Below, one piece after another: positions 45,678 through 55,562 of a stretch of 64,000 nucleotides of DNA. This stretch comes from Allolobophora icterica (lineage: Eukaryota > Annelida > Clitellata > Crassiclitellata > Lumbricidae): assembly GCA_963556255.1 (NCBI GenBank), contig OY744605.1, positions 9,169,873-9,233,872 on the forward strand. Direction: 5' to 3'. The position numbers were made by a program, and so were the translations under genes. A model generated the notes under the pieces. The model was not told the DNA's origin and did not search any database. It was given only the letters and a program-made list of their open reading frames with translations. Position 1 is the stretch's first letter. Every line of letters begins with the position of its first letter.

Positions 45678-45686
45678 GCAGCTGTA

Positions 45687-45699
45687 TAAACGCAGCTGT
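45687..45699. other. Target-site duplication of the I/Nimb LINE insertion, right copy
   Basis: TAAACGCAGCTGT, identical to 38610-38622. A further partial copy, GCAGCTGTA, lies at 45678-45686 directly inside the insertion end. Confidence 0.75.
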
Positions 45700-47087
45700 T
45701 TTATATATGTCGTTGGTTACCTTTAGTTTAAAGGTGTCTAAGAAAGTTCTTTGAAGTGAGTAAGTATATCTTATATTCGACCAAATGCTAGCCGTTGACG
45801 TCGACAGTTAAACTTATACCAAGCCAATGGCTGAAAAAAAGTTATAAATAAAGTAAAGCCAATCGAAAACTTAAATATAAACGTATTAAATGATTCCCAG
45901 ATCACTAAATAAAAAGATTTAAATTCTACACTTGGAGCCTTGAGGCCCGTCGGTGACATTATTTCACATCCCTTACTTTTAGTGCCAGTCCTAAGCCTGG
46001 AAAAAGTAGGAGGACGACGCCTAACAAACGTCTTGATTACGACACAGCGTATTAAACAGACGCTAGCCTAGCATAGCCACCTTTTTATTGTTATTACTAA
46101 CATTTTCAAAGTCACGCAGAAATGCGTTTCTTAGTTAGTAAGTCGTCGTGAGAAAAGTCGTTAGATATACAGGTGTTTCAAATTCTGTAAGAATATCTAC
46201 GTTAGACGGGTGAATTCTACCAGTTTAAAAGATATCTTGAGGCATGAAAGATTGTTTTAACCAGTACTCGCTGTTCGTATGGGATAATGCAGAATAAGTT
46301 TACCTCGAAGTAGGCCTACATGTATAAATGCCGTGCGGATATATATAGCGAAAGGAAAGAGCGTCTTTAAGGTGTTTACGTGCGCACTGCATGACATTAT
46401 TATACTTGGACTTAACGTCGTCTTATGATATCAAGAGCCGTTGATGACAATTCGGAAATGTATACAGTACATTGAAAACAAGAAATTTATAAAATTTGAA
46501 AGACACCGTTAAAAGTTTTCGAAAAAGAACATTACAATGTAACTAATACTCATTGTATAAAGACGTAAAGCGATATTGTTCACATTGCCAATGATACCCA
46601 TACTGTGAATTTGTGATGAAATGGTCTAATGCAAAACTAGATTTGTCGCATACAAGAGATTGAAAAGTAGCCTAAACATTAATAATCGTTCTTAATGTAT
46701 AAGAGATTCTTAATCTAGTTATAGTAAAGTATTTCAAGTACATTAAGAATGTTTATTAGAAGGAGGATCCACAGTTTAACGACATCTTATGGCAACAAAG
46801 GCCGTTGGAAAGAAATATAATTATAGCGCAATGTGAAGCGTCTTAAATGTGTGTAGGTGCGCATTAAGTGTACTTTTTTGTGTTTTTTATTGTATTGTAT
46901 TAAAAAATTTAAAAAGCGCCTCCACCCGGTGCCCACCGATCCTGTGCCTAATAGGATGCTGACATCAGCTTTCCTTGTGTTCCGAGAAAATTTGGAAAAT
47001 AATGGATGAATACAAGAATGAATCCCAAAAGTTAAGCGGCATCTTACGGCATCAAATGCCTTTGATATTGACATGAAATAAATATAG
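45700..47087 (+). repeat. BMR repeat, right half of the interrupted copy plus following modules
   Basis: 45700-46260 aligns over about 530 bp with 52375-52960: 'tttaaaggtgtctaag', 'aaagccaatcgaaaac', module A reversed (45960-46065), 'ttattgttattactaac', 'aaaagtcgttagatatacag'. 46408-46760 carries 'cttaacgtcgtcttatgatatc' through 'aagagattcttaatctagtta' and 'aagaatgtttattag'. Module B is at 46772-46810 and 47030-47080. No coding. Confidence 0.75.
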
Positions 47088-47820
47088 TCAATAGTAGCCG
47101 TATGCTTCTCTGAATCGTTTTAGGAGCGGGGTTTTAAAAATAACATCAATCGCGAGACCATAGCAGAAAGCAAATGTGGGAATGCATTATTGCAATCCTT
47201 TGATTCGCGCATTTAGTTATAATATGAAATTGTGCTCTATAAATCTTCATAATATTATATTATACTGTAATAATTCCTCTGTACGTTCGTTCTTTCGTTC
47301 GCTCTATCAAATAGCATTCTTACCACGCAATAGGCTTATGCGGACTTGATCTTGGTGCCTCAGCCCACGAGCGTCTGCACATGGGACATTTGCATCCCCT
47401 GGATTTTCGCATATTTTTACAAAAATGGAATCTTTTGAATATTATGATAATTACAACAGTCCAAACACGATTTTCAATGCGAAAAAATACCTAATTAATT
47501 AGGTAAAGTCCTTGACCATTATTTATTTCTAAAGTCACGTGTTCTGTGTTCAAGAAATTCTTTGTGAAAACGTCATTTTGCTCTCCCGTGTAAAAGGTTT
47601 TGACCTCTACAAAAAGTTCATGCGGACGCCAATGCATGAGCCCTCGAAAATCGCACCATTCCCGTGATTGTAACTGTAATTGTAATTTTGTATAGCCCCA
47701 CTCCGAGCGAGACTCAATAGTTGTTAACTTATTTATTGCTGGCGAGTGAGGATAAGACTCTAGTGATCCTAAACCTATCCATCTTAGCCAATTTTGCTGT
47801 CTTCTGCCTGTGTTCCGTTT
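47088..47820 (+). repeat. Dispersed repeat X, long copy
   Basis: Same start and end phrases as 37703-38130, but with roughly 300 additional bases around 47375-47675, which include 'gggacatttgcatcccctgg'. A (TTCG)n-like 'ttcgttctttcgttcg' lies at 47288-47303. Confidence 0.8.
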
Positions 47821-47834
47821 AAACCCAGCGTGCA

Positions 47835-48010
47835 CTTTCTCCTCTTGCTCCTATTCTTCCTTCTCCTCCTAAACCTCTTCTTCGCTTTCATTCCCTTTCT
47901 TCTTTTCCACATCACCATACACTTCACCCTCTTTTGCTACGTCTCCTCCTCCTATTTCCATTCCTCTTATTCCTCCTCATCCTCATCTTCATCCCCACAT
48001 TTCTTTCACT
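47835..48010 (+). repeat. Pyrimidine-rich low-complexity tract
   Basis: CTCCT/TTCCT-rich. The Phe/Leu/Ser frame across it is an artefact. Confidence 0.8.
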
Positions 48011-48169
48011 CTGTATGTTGCTGTCATCTTCAGAAAGGTGTCACTAAAAAGACACTGGCTAAAAGGCAAAGGCATAATTGTCTGGTATACAACCACAGTA
48101 ACTACTGCCTATCACCATTACAAGTTTTACGATGGTGCCGGTTGGAAAGTAACTACCACATCACATCCT

Positions 48170-49560
48170 AGAATGGTGTCTATTAAACTTCGCGGTTACC
48201 GCAAAAGTGTATTTCAAGGACATATCTAACCTTTAAAAAGGTGTCTAAAATACCGACAAGTTTAACTAAATTCGGTGGCCGCGGAAATGTTTATTATAAT
48301 TATATACCTCAAAGGGTTACGGTCGAGAAAATCTACCGCAATAATCTACTTGTGGTAATATGGACTATTATAAAACACTTAGCGCGAAGTCTATTTGACG
48401 GATATGATCAATATTTTAAAAGGTGTCTAAAATAATGAAACAAAGATTTGCTCTGGTAATAGCTGCGGTCATGTGGATGGAAGAATCGCATCGCGTTCTA
48501 CCATCGGTAAATAAATGCTCTGTATTATCTTTGTTCAAGGCGCCTACCGTCTTCAAGGAAGGTTCAGGAGTGGCCGCTTCCGTAAGGTTAGTTGCTGTTT
48601 AACAGCGCTTTGTCATAACAAGGATGATAACGTCGCCCTCATCTCTATCCAGGCTTGGGACTGGCACTACCAGAGTACAGGCAGTGGCGAAGTTCAGGAA
48701 GGCAACACTCGGGATACGTCTCCTGTGGTATGCCACTGCCGTCGGGTTCTACCAGTCCGAAGCCTTGGTAAAGGAAGAGGTCGATACAAACATATTCCCA
48801 AAACAGTGTTTGCTCCTTTTTTATTTCATAAGGCACCCTAAACTTTTGCTATCGGTCTAAAGTTACGGATGGTGTCGGCAGTAATTCATTTCAAGTCGGG
48901 TGGAAGGGTAGGCTACTGGAAAGAAATAAGCGCTTAATAATATTAACTTAATTAACCTACGAAACGGGCAGTGGCCGATTAAAAGTCAGTATATTTACAT
49001 TGAGACACAATAATCAGTTAAACTGTAACTGAATGAGATCCAGGGTTTAGCGACATCTTACAGCAACAACGGCAGTTGACGTCGACCGAAATTAGCTCTA
49101 ACAGTTCTCACCGCTCGTATAGCATAATACAACCAATATTTCTGCAATACTGAACCGCGCTTCTACTATTACTTATAGCGGAATTTCACATTTGAAAGAG
49201 GTGTGTAATTATTTTCAACAGTTCTCAACGTTCCGATTGGCATTGCATAATACAGCCCTCCGAGTAACCTATGGATCTAGCGAGCAATTATTAGGTCTAT
49301 TATTATTCCAAGGTTTAACGTTGTCTTATGGCATCAAAGGCAGTTGGCGAAAATTTGAAAATGAATACTATACAATGAAAACGAGATATTTATAGCGTCC
49401 GAAAGACACCATTTCAGTTGTCAAAATAGAGCCTTACATTACCACTAATAGTCCTTGTTTAACAAAATAAAGCAATATAGTTGAGATTATCTATGATGCA
49501 CAGATTGTAATAAAATGGTTATATGAAATCAGTGCCTAAAGTGTAAAAAAGAACTGCCTG
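48170..49560 (+). repeat. BMR repeat modules, plus orientation
   Basis: 'aaaaaggtgtctaaaata' twice (48236 and 48418). Module A at 48592-48700. 'tttagcgacatcttacagcaacaacggcagttgacgtcgac' at 49037. 'aacagttctcaccgctcgtatagcataatac' at 49100. 'tttaacgttgtcttatggcatcaaaggc' at 49314, followed by 'tatagcgtccgaaagacacc' and 'tctatgatgcacagattgtaataaaatggtta'. No coding. Confidence 0.7.
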
Positions 49561-49692
49561 TACGCCCCTTACAATAGGCGCAACCATGGTCTAGAAGTTG
49601 GAGGACCTACTAGAACGTGTGAGTGGGAATTTATTTTTTAATTTTTTCTGGGGAGATCCTGGGGGAATTCCCCAACCGCTGCTGTACAATAC

Positions 49693-49715
49693 ATGTGCCA
49701 TGGGCCATGGCACAT
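49693..49715. other. 23-bp perfect palindrome
   Basis: ATGTGCCATGG, one G, then CCATGGCACAT. Confidence 0.85.
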
Positions 49716-49934
49716 GGGCCCCTGTGGTTTCAAGGCGCGGAGCCCCCGAGGTAGAAAGGAATTAATTATACGTCAATCAACAAATATCCTAAACATGAAT
49801 ATTTCCAAATCATTGGCCCCTTGCATGACTGAATTGGCGAGGCCCCCAAGTGATCGCAGTCCGACTCTGCGTATAGAAGCAGTATCGCTGTTAGGATATG
49901 CAAACGCTCTTCATACCACGACTTTCAAATTGAC

Positions 49935-50002
49935 CTATATAATAATTATATTCTTTATTATTTCAAACCGACAGACGCAGTAAGATTACATTGAAACAAT
50001 AG
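49935..50002 (-). mobile_element. SINE family A, 3' tail only
   Basis: In minus sense 'taatcttactgcgtctgtcggtttgaaataataaag', the conserved 3' end of family A. The 5' part is missing or replaced by the adjacent CAGACA repeat. Confidence 0.7.
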
Positions 50003-50405
50003 CTAGCCACAGAGGCAGACACACAGGCAGTTACAGAGGCAGACGCACAGAGAGATACAGAGACAGACACGCAGGCAGACACAAAGGCAGACACAGAGGC
50101 AGACACAAAGACAGACATAAAGACAGACAAACAGGCAGATACAGAGATAGACACGCAAGCAGACACAGAGACAGACACACAGACATATACAGAGATAGAC
50201 ACACATGTAGACAAAGAGGCAGACACACAGACAGACATAGAGACAGACACATAGGCAGGCATAGAGACAGACAGACAGGCAGATACAGAGACAAACACAC
50301 AAGCAGATACAGAGACAGACACATAGGCAGACACAGAGACAGACGCAGATACAGATACAGAAGCAGACACACAGATAGACACACAGGTAGGCATAAAGTT
50401 GATGA
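50003..50405 (+). repeat. Degenerate (CAGACACAGAGA)n repeat
   Basis: About 400 bp of GCAGACAC, AGAGACAG and ACACAGG phrases. Long minus-strand frames rich in Cys-Leu-Ser-Val are artefacts. Similar composition to 34145-34460. Confidence 0.95.
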
Positions 50406-51295
50406 GAGGGTGTTTGTCCATAAGTTAGCGTCTAATTTTAGACGCAGCCAAAAGCTGCATATATAATGCTAACATTTCAATGATGTAATATTTATTAAAT
50501 GATCTCATAGCTCATTACTGACCTTTATAGTCAGTTTGATGACATGTGAACTGTTCTGTTGTTGACTCTAATTAACGCTATGTATGCTATTTATTATTTT
50601 ATTTCTTTGTTTATTGCCTCTGGCTATCGACCAGAAGAAAGTGTCACCATGTACAGCCAGGATTGGCAGGACCCCCAATTTTAGCCCCCTCCCTCAGGGC
50701 CAGGTACACGATTTTTCACATGTACATAGTGAACACTTTTATCTTAGTCAATAGACCGAGAAGCGCTAGAGCTCCTATATCGAAATTGCCTTATATATTC
50801 TATTTCACGTCAGAAAAAAAGATGTTTAAGGAGGCTTATTTTTCTGTAGCTATAACTATTAGAATTCCGCGTTTGCAGAAAAAGCAAATATAACTCTAAA
50901 ACGCACTTCAAATATTGCAATTTATAATCCCATATCTTTGATAGTTAAAGTTGATTAAATTGTTATAATTTGTGTTTTGGTTCTTATGTGACTAATTACG
51001 GCGAACGGAGCGTGGCGCCTCTGGCGGCAGATACGTATAACGTCGTGTCTAGGCTTAGGCCTACATAACAATCGCATGCGGTTTCTATGATGAAATTAGA
51101 CGAATAATTATTATTTAGCCAATAAACAATTGCCTGTATAAGCAGAACATATGCGCTGTATTGTCTATTACCACTTAAATGACATTTTATTTAATTATTT
51201 TTGAAGCTAATTTTGGATAACGTTTTCAGTGCGCAACGATGCCGCAGTGGACCACACTATGTTAACATATCTTAGACATGATCGAGATCAGATCA
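50406..51295. other. No gene recognised
   Basis: AT-rich; the frame at 50663-50893 has no family features. 'gcgtggcgcctctggcggcag' near 51010 resembles a short CG-rich phrase at 3160 and 59830. Confidence 0.4.
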
Positions 51296-51325
51296 TGTGT
51301 GTGTGTGTGTGTGCGCGCGCGTGTC
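51296..51325 (+). repeat. (GT)n/(GC)n microsatellite
   Basis: GTGTGT run followed by GCGCGCGC. Confidence 0.85.
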
Positions 51326-51599
51326 TGCCTATCCATATCCCCCTTCCCTTTTCCCCTTGCCTCCCCTTCCTTTCCCTACCCCGAAGCCGCGGGTCCGAGT
51401 CCGAGTCCGGGGTCCTCCTTCGGTATAATTTTGGAATTCTACATTGCCGTAGATGAATTTTAGCGCATTTTCAGACAAAGAAAACTGGTCTCTTGTCAAG
51501 GTTTTCGTCGCAAGAAACTATTTAAACTTCACGTGACTGACTGAAATAATTGCGCAATAACTGACTTTTTCTCAATAAAAAGTTTACTAGTCACATGAC

Positions 51600-53019
51600 A
51601 CGATGGCTTGGCGAATTTTTACGAGCATTTCGCATTGATAAAGTAGGCCAGGCATCATGAAATTAAGTAATATTTTGCAGCAATTGTCACAAACAAGAAT
51701 TTTGAAAAGTAAAAAAATTTCTTAAGAAACATTCTTACTGTACAAGAGATTCTTAATCTAGTTATTCTAATTTTAAAATAGCTTTGATTACAATTTACAA
51801 TACATACATATAATCATAACATGATATTATTATTCTACTTATGAAATTTTAAAACGATTATTTATTAATCTTCAGTTTAATGACATCTTATGGCAACTTA
51901 TAGTAGGCTATTATGTAATAGTAACTTTAGCAGTCTTCCTCCTTCGATTCGCTCTGCGCGACTCAGTTGAGTCTTTCAACACTAAACACAGAACTTTTCT
52001 GTACACTAAGGCCTATCTCAATTAGCAGTTTTCTTGTGTTTGGCACCCCCCCCCCATCAGCTAAACTATATTATGCGATACCAAAGAACTAACTGTTGAA
52101 CGGTAGTAACATTTTAATCAGTGACCAATGTGTAACACATGTAATTTACTAGTATGAAATTCTTATTATATGTATAATACAACATATTTTATATCCAACA
52201 GTTAAAAAGAAGTTGTCCCATTGGTGCTTCACTAAACAATATGTAATACATACGAGTACATCTTAGGAATGAGGGCCTTATTAAAATATGCGCATCATCA
52301 TTGTTGCGATACTTGATACAATTAAGTGTTTTCCCGCGGATGGCCAGGATTAAGACGTAGACGTAGCTGCTATATATATATCTTCGGTTAACCATATTTT
52401 AAAGGTGTCTAAGAAGATCATTACAGTAACCAGCGTTTAGCGACTTCCTACGATATAAAAGGCCGTCAACGTCGATAGCTAAATTTATCCTCTATCACTG
52501 GCTAAAACATTGTAAATAAACTAAAGCCAATCGAAAACTCAAATATAAACGTATCAAATGATTCCAATGCCATTAAATAAAATTATTTTCTAGAGTTAAA
52601 TTCTACACTTAAAGCCTTGAGCCCGTTGATAACATTATTTCACTACGTAACTGCCCTTACTCTCGTAGTGCCAGTCCTAAACGTGGCAAAAGCAAGCGGG
52701 TGACGCCCGCCAATCGTCTTTATTATGACACAGCGTATTAAACAGACACTAGCTTAGCCCAGCCACATTATCATTGTTATTACTAACATTTTTGACGTCA
52801 CACACAGATACGGCTATGAGTCCTTGTTTGTTAGTAAGTCATCGTGTGAAAAGTCGTTAGATATACAGATATTTGAAAGTCAGTAGAAACATCTACGTTA
52901 GATGGATGAACTCAAGCAGTCAAACTACATCCTAATGGCAACAAAGGTCATTGATTGTCTTCGGTACGAAAAATTGTTTTGAGCAGTTCCCGGTATTTGT
53001 ATAGCATAATGAACACCGG
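51600..53019 (+). repeat. BMR repeat, longest uninterrupted copy
   Basis: Runs from 'attttgcagcaattgtcacaaacaag' (51674) through 'aagagattcttaatctagtta', 'cagtttaatgacatcttatggc', 'gtgtaacacatgtaatttactag', 'aagttgtcccattggtgcttc', 'catcatcattgttgcgatacttgat', 'gtagctgctatatatat', 'tttaaaggtgtctaagaag', 'gccgtcaacgtcg', reversed module A (52650-52755) to 'gcagttcccggtatttgtatagcataat'. It serves as the empty-site reference for insertions at 38216, 38623 and others. No coding. Confidence 0.75.
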
Positions 53020-53028
53020 ACCGACCAT

Positions 53029-53462
53029 CTTCTTCTTTAAGTTCTCTGCCCTTCGGCAGGTTTCCACTTCCAATGACGCCATTCTTCTCTTCGCTGTGCT
53101 TTTCTCTTCAGTCCGCTGTATCCTTCGGTGATCATCCATCCAAGCATCATCTGTCGCGGTCTTCCTCTCCTTCTCCTTCCCTCCAATCTCCCCACTATGA
53201 TTTCTCTCAAGAGGGAGTCTCCTCTTAATATGTGTCCAATCCATTTCTTTTGTCTTTCTCTTAACGTTGTCATCAGTGATCTTTTTTCTTCTACTCTTTG
53301 CAACACCTCTTCATTTGTCATTCGCTCCGTCCAGCTCACCTTTTCCATTTTTCTCCATATCCACATCTCAAAGGCCTCCAATCTCTTGATATCCTCTTTC
53401 CTGATGGTCCACGTCTCCGACCCATACAGTACCACACTCCATACCAGTGCCATACCGATCAT
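53029..53462 (-). mobile_element. RTE-type LINE 3' fragment, 434 bp, 5'-truncated
   Basis: Minus-strand frame [85 protein letters not shown], then stop and an (AAG)n tail. Target-site duplication ACCGACCAT at 53020-53028 and 53463-53471. The frame has no internal stop. Same family as 55563-57892 but clearly diverged. Confidence 0.9.
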
Positions 53463-53471
53463 ACCGACCAT

Positions 53472-53839
53472 AGTACAGAGTTAACATTACTTTTTCGACG
53501 TCGTGCAAATATATAGCGTACGAAGTGAGCGTCTAAAAGGTGTGTAAGTGCATGATATTATAAAATTAATTATTCCAAGGTTTAACGTTCACTTATGACA
53601 TCAGTGTGGTTATGTTCCTATTGATTAATTCCAATTATTACGGCATTCATTGTATATAAAGATGTGAAGCTTTATTGTTGACATTTTCTATTATACACCT
53701 ATTGTGATAAAATGGTTTCATGCAAAATTAGATAATATTTTGCAGCATTTGTCGCAGACAAGAAGTTTGTAAAGTAAACATTAATAAACAGCCTTAATGT
53801 ACAAGAGATTCTTAATCTGATTATGCTAAAGTATCTCTA
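53472..53839 (+). repeat. BMR repeat between two RTE insertions
   Basis: 'tatatagcgtacgaagtgagcgtctaaaaggtgtgtaag', 'aaggtttaacgttcacttatgacatcag', 'tattttgcagcatttgtcgcagacaagaagttt' and 'aagagattcttaatctgattatgctaaagt' match 46370-46740. Confidence 0.7.
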
Positions 53840-54130
53840 CCTGGGAAGCATGATTACGACAGATGCCAGAACCCGTAGCCCTCCATAAGGTTTACTCAGC
53901 CTTCTACTCGCTAGATGGCGGCGGTAGTTAAGTGAGTGTTAGTCCGTGAGTGGCGTCCTGCGTGGTTGCCGTTAAAAAAAGTTGTATTCGACTCCTGTAA
54001 AACTGTTATCATGTGCTTCTACTGTATACATGTATGTAAGCCGCTCTGTGTGGCTGCCGTTTCTACTACGGTATATGTATGTTCACTGTAGAGCGCAGTG
54101 CGGTTAGCAGGGGCTTAATTAAAGAAAATA

Positions 54131-54212
<82 letters not shown>

Positions 54213-54737
54213 AAGAAATTAGAAGAAGAATAGCACTGGGTAAAGAGGCATTCACAAAAAGGAAACAGCTATTGAGAAGGAAAATGAACAGGAATCTACA
54301 GAAAAGAATGGCAAAGACACTGGTGTGGAGTGTGGTGTTGTACGGATCAGAGACATGAACCACGAGGAAAGATGACATCAAGAAACTGGGGGCGATCGAG
54401 ATGTGGATTTGGAGAAAAATGGAGAAGATCAGCTGGACAGAACGTAAAACAAATGAAGAAGTGTTGTGAAGGATTGGAGAAGAAAGGTTCTTCATACACA
54501 CATGAAGAAGGAGGCAGAGGAAATGGATCGGTCACACGCTGAGAGGGGACTCTCTCCTAAGAAATGTCATCGAGGGAAGAATGGAGGGGAGGAGGACAAG
54601 GGAAGACCAAGAGAGATGATGCTGGATTGAATGATGAAGGAAGGATACAAACGACTTAAAGAAGAGGCTCAAAATCGAGAGAAGTGGCGACGTCAGACGT
54701 TCGAACCTACCTGATGGCAGAGAACCAGAAGAAGAAG
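53840..54737 (+). mobile_element. Decayed RTE-type LINE 3' fragment, split by a SINE
   Basis: 53840-53874 encodes YLGSMITTDAR. After the SINE (53875-54211) the sequence resumes with EIRRRIALGKEAF and [13 protein letters not shown], with later frameshifts and stops, then 'cagagaaccagaagaagaag'. Target-site duplication ATCTCTA at 53833-53839 and 54738-54744. The pre-insertion BMR sequence is seen at 46715-46760. Confidence 0.88.
53875..54211 (+). mobile_element. SINE family A copy, head missing, nested in RTE
   Basis: Begins 'tagccctccataaggtttactcagcc' (compare 'tagccccgtaagggtttactcag' in the 30.6-kb copy). It continues with 'gagtggcgtcctgcgtggttgcc' and 'cgactcctgtaaaactgttatc', and ends in about 80 bp of (ATT)n (54132-54211). 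The tRNA-related head is absent, so this is a 5'-truncated insertion into the RTE reading frame. Confidence 0.8.
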
Positions 54738-54824
54738 ATCTCTAGCACATTTTTAAAGAATGTTTATTAGGGGAGGATCCGCAGCTTAACGACATCTTAT
54801 GGCAACGAAGGCCATTGGAAATAA
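54738..54824 (+). repeat. BMR repeat piece
   Basis: 'aagaatgtttattaggggaggatccgcagcttaacgacatcttatggcaacgaaggccattggaaa' matches 46745-46812. Confidence 0.75.
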
Positions 54825-55265
54825 ATATTCATTCATTCATTTGAAGATTTATATAGCGCCCCTTCAAGGTAACTATTCAGAGGCGCTCCCGACACCAGCA
54901 CGTTCATATAAGACAGTTTTAAGTTTTGCAAGAAATATGCCAGGGGTGACCCCAGGGCACATGCGGAGCTCTAAGGGAAGTCTATTCCAGACTACCGGGC
55001 CCACCACTGAAAAAGCTCGACTTTGCATAGTCGTGGAACGAGCAAATGGAACTAAAAGTACCCCTTTTCCCGCTGAGCGGAGGGAACGTCGGCCTTGGAC
55101 ACCTGAAACTGTGCAGCATAGCTCTCGAAGGTAAGCAGGGGCAGGGCCCTGACAACATCGCCATACTAAGGCAGCGATCCTATATTCTATGCGTAAGCGA
55201 ATAGGAAGCCAGTGAAGTACCTCCAGCATATATCTAGAGACTTGACCATGTTTAGGAATATGTCC
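54825..55265 (-). mobile_element. CR1/L2-type LINE 3' fragment (copy 3)
   Basis: Minus-strand frame LEVLHWLPIRLRIEYRIAAL, AYLRELCCTVSGVQGRRSLR, AFSVVGPVVWNRLPLELR, LYERAGVGSASE, then stop, 'aaggggcgctatataaatcttc' and an (AATG)n tail. It is nearly identical to copy 1 at 25853-26209. The uninterrupted BMR equivalent is at 46800-46840. Confidence 0.9.
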
Positions 55266-55562
55266 AATGAGACATATATAGCATAAAGTGGAAGCGTCTT
55301 AAAGGTGTGTACGTGCGCATTGCGTAACAATGTTTTGTGCGTCGCAGAGTGCTGACAAACTTTCCTTGTGTTCCGAGAAAATTTTGGGAAAAAAATTGAT
55401 GAATACAAGGATGAATTCCAGAAGTTAAACAGCATCTTACGGCATCAAATGCCGTTGGTATTGACATGAAATAAATATTTTATACAATACAGTTTATCAA
55501 AGCTCCGCATTCATTGTAAACAAACTCGGCGTTTCTTAAATTAATGAAGCTCGTATAACTCT
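55266..55562 (+). repeat. BMR repeat piece
   Basis: 'gcgtcttaaaggtgtgtacgtgcgcattgcg', 'gacaaactttccttgtgttccgagaaaa' and 'agttaaacagcatcttacggcatcaaatgccgttggtattgacatgaaata' match 46838-47080. Confidence 0.75.

Larger units (their letters stand above)
38623..45686 (-). mobile_element. I/Nimb-type LINE insertion with 5' inversion, 7.06 kb
   Basis: It is flanked by the 13-bp TAAACGCAGCTGT. On the minus strand the insertion ends in A10 (T10 at 38624-38633) directly against the duplication, as expected of target-primed integration. The 3' part (RT, RNase H) reads on minus from 43088. The 5' part (ORF1 and the endonuclease N-terminus, 43345-45677) reads on plus and lies upstream. The inner junction brings the 5' UTR next to the RT half. 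The outer end is the point where endonuclease breaks off. This is the geometry of twin priming. The pre-insertion sequence can be read by joining 38540-38622 to 45700 onward, which then matches the uninterrupted copy at 52310-52410. Confidence 0.85.

Noticed and set aside
47794..48171. 125-codon Phe/Leu/Ser frame
   Set aside because: Lies on the pyrimidine-rich tract; low complexity.
49963..50421. 152-codon Ser/Val/Cys frame on the minus strand
   Set aside because: Translation of the degenerate CAGACA repeat; overlapping frames are equally open.
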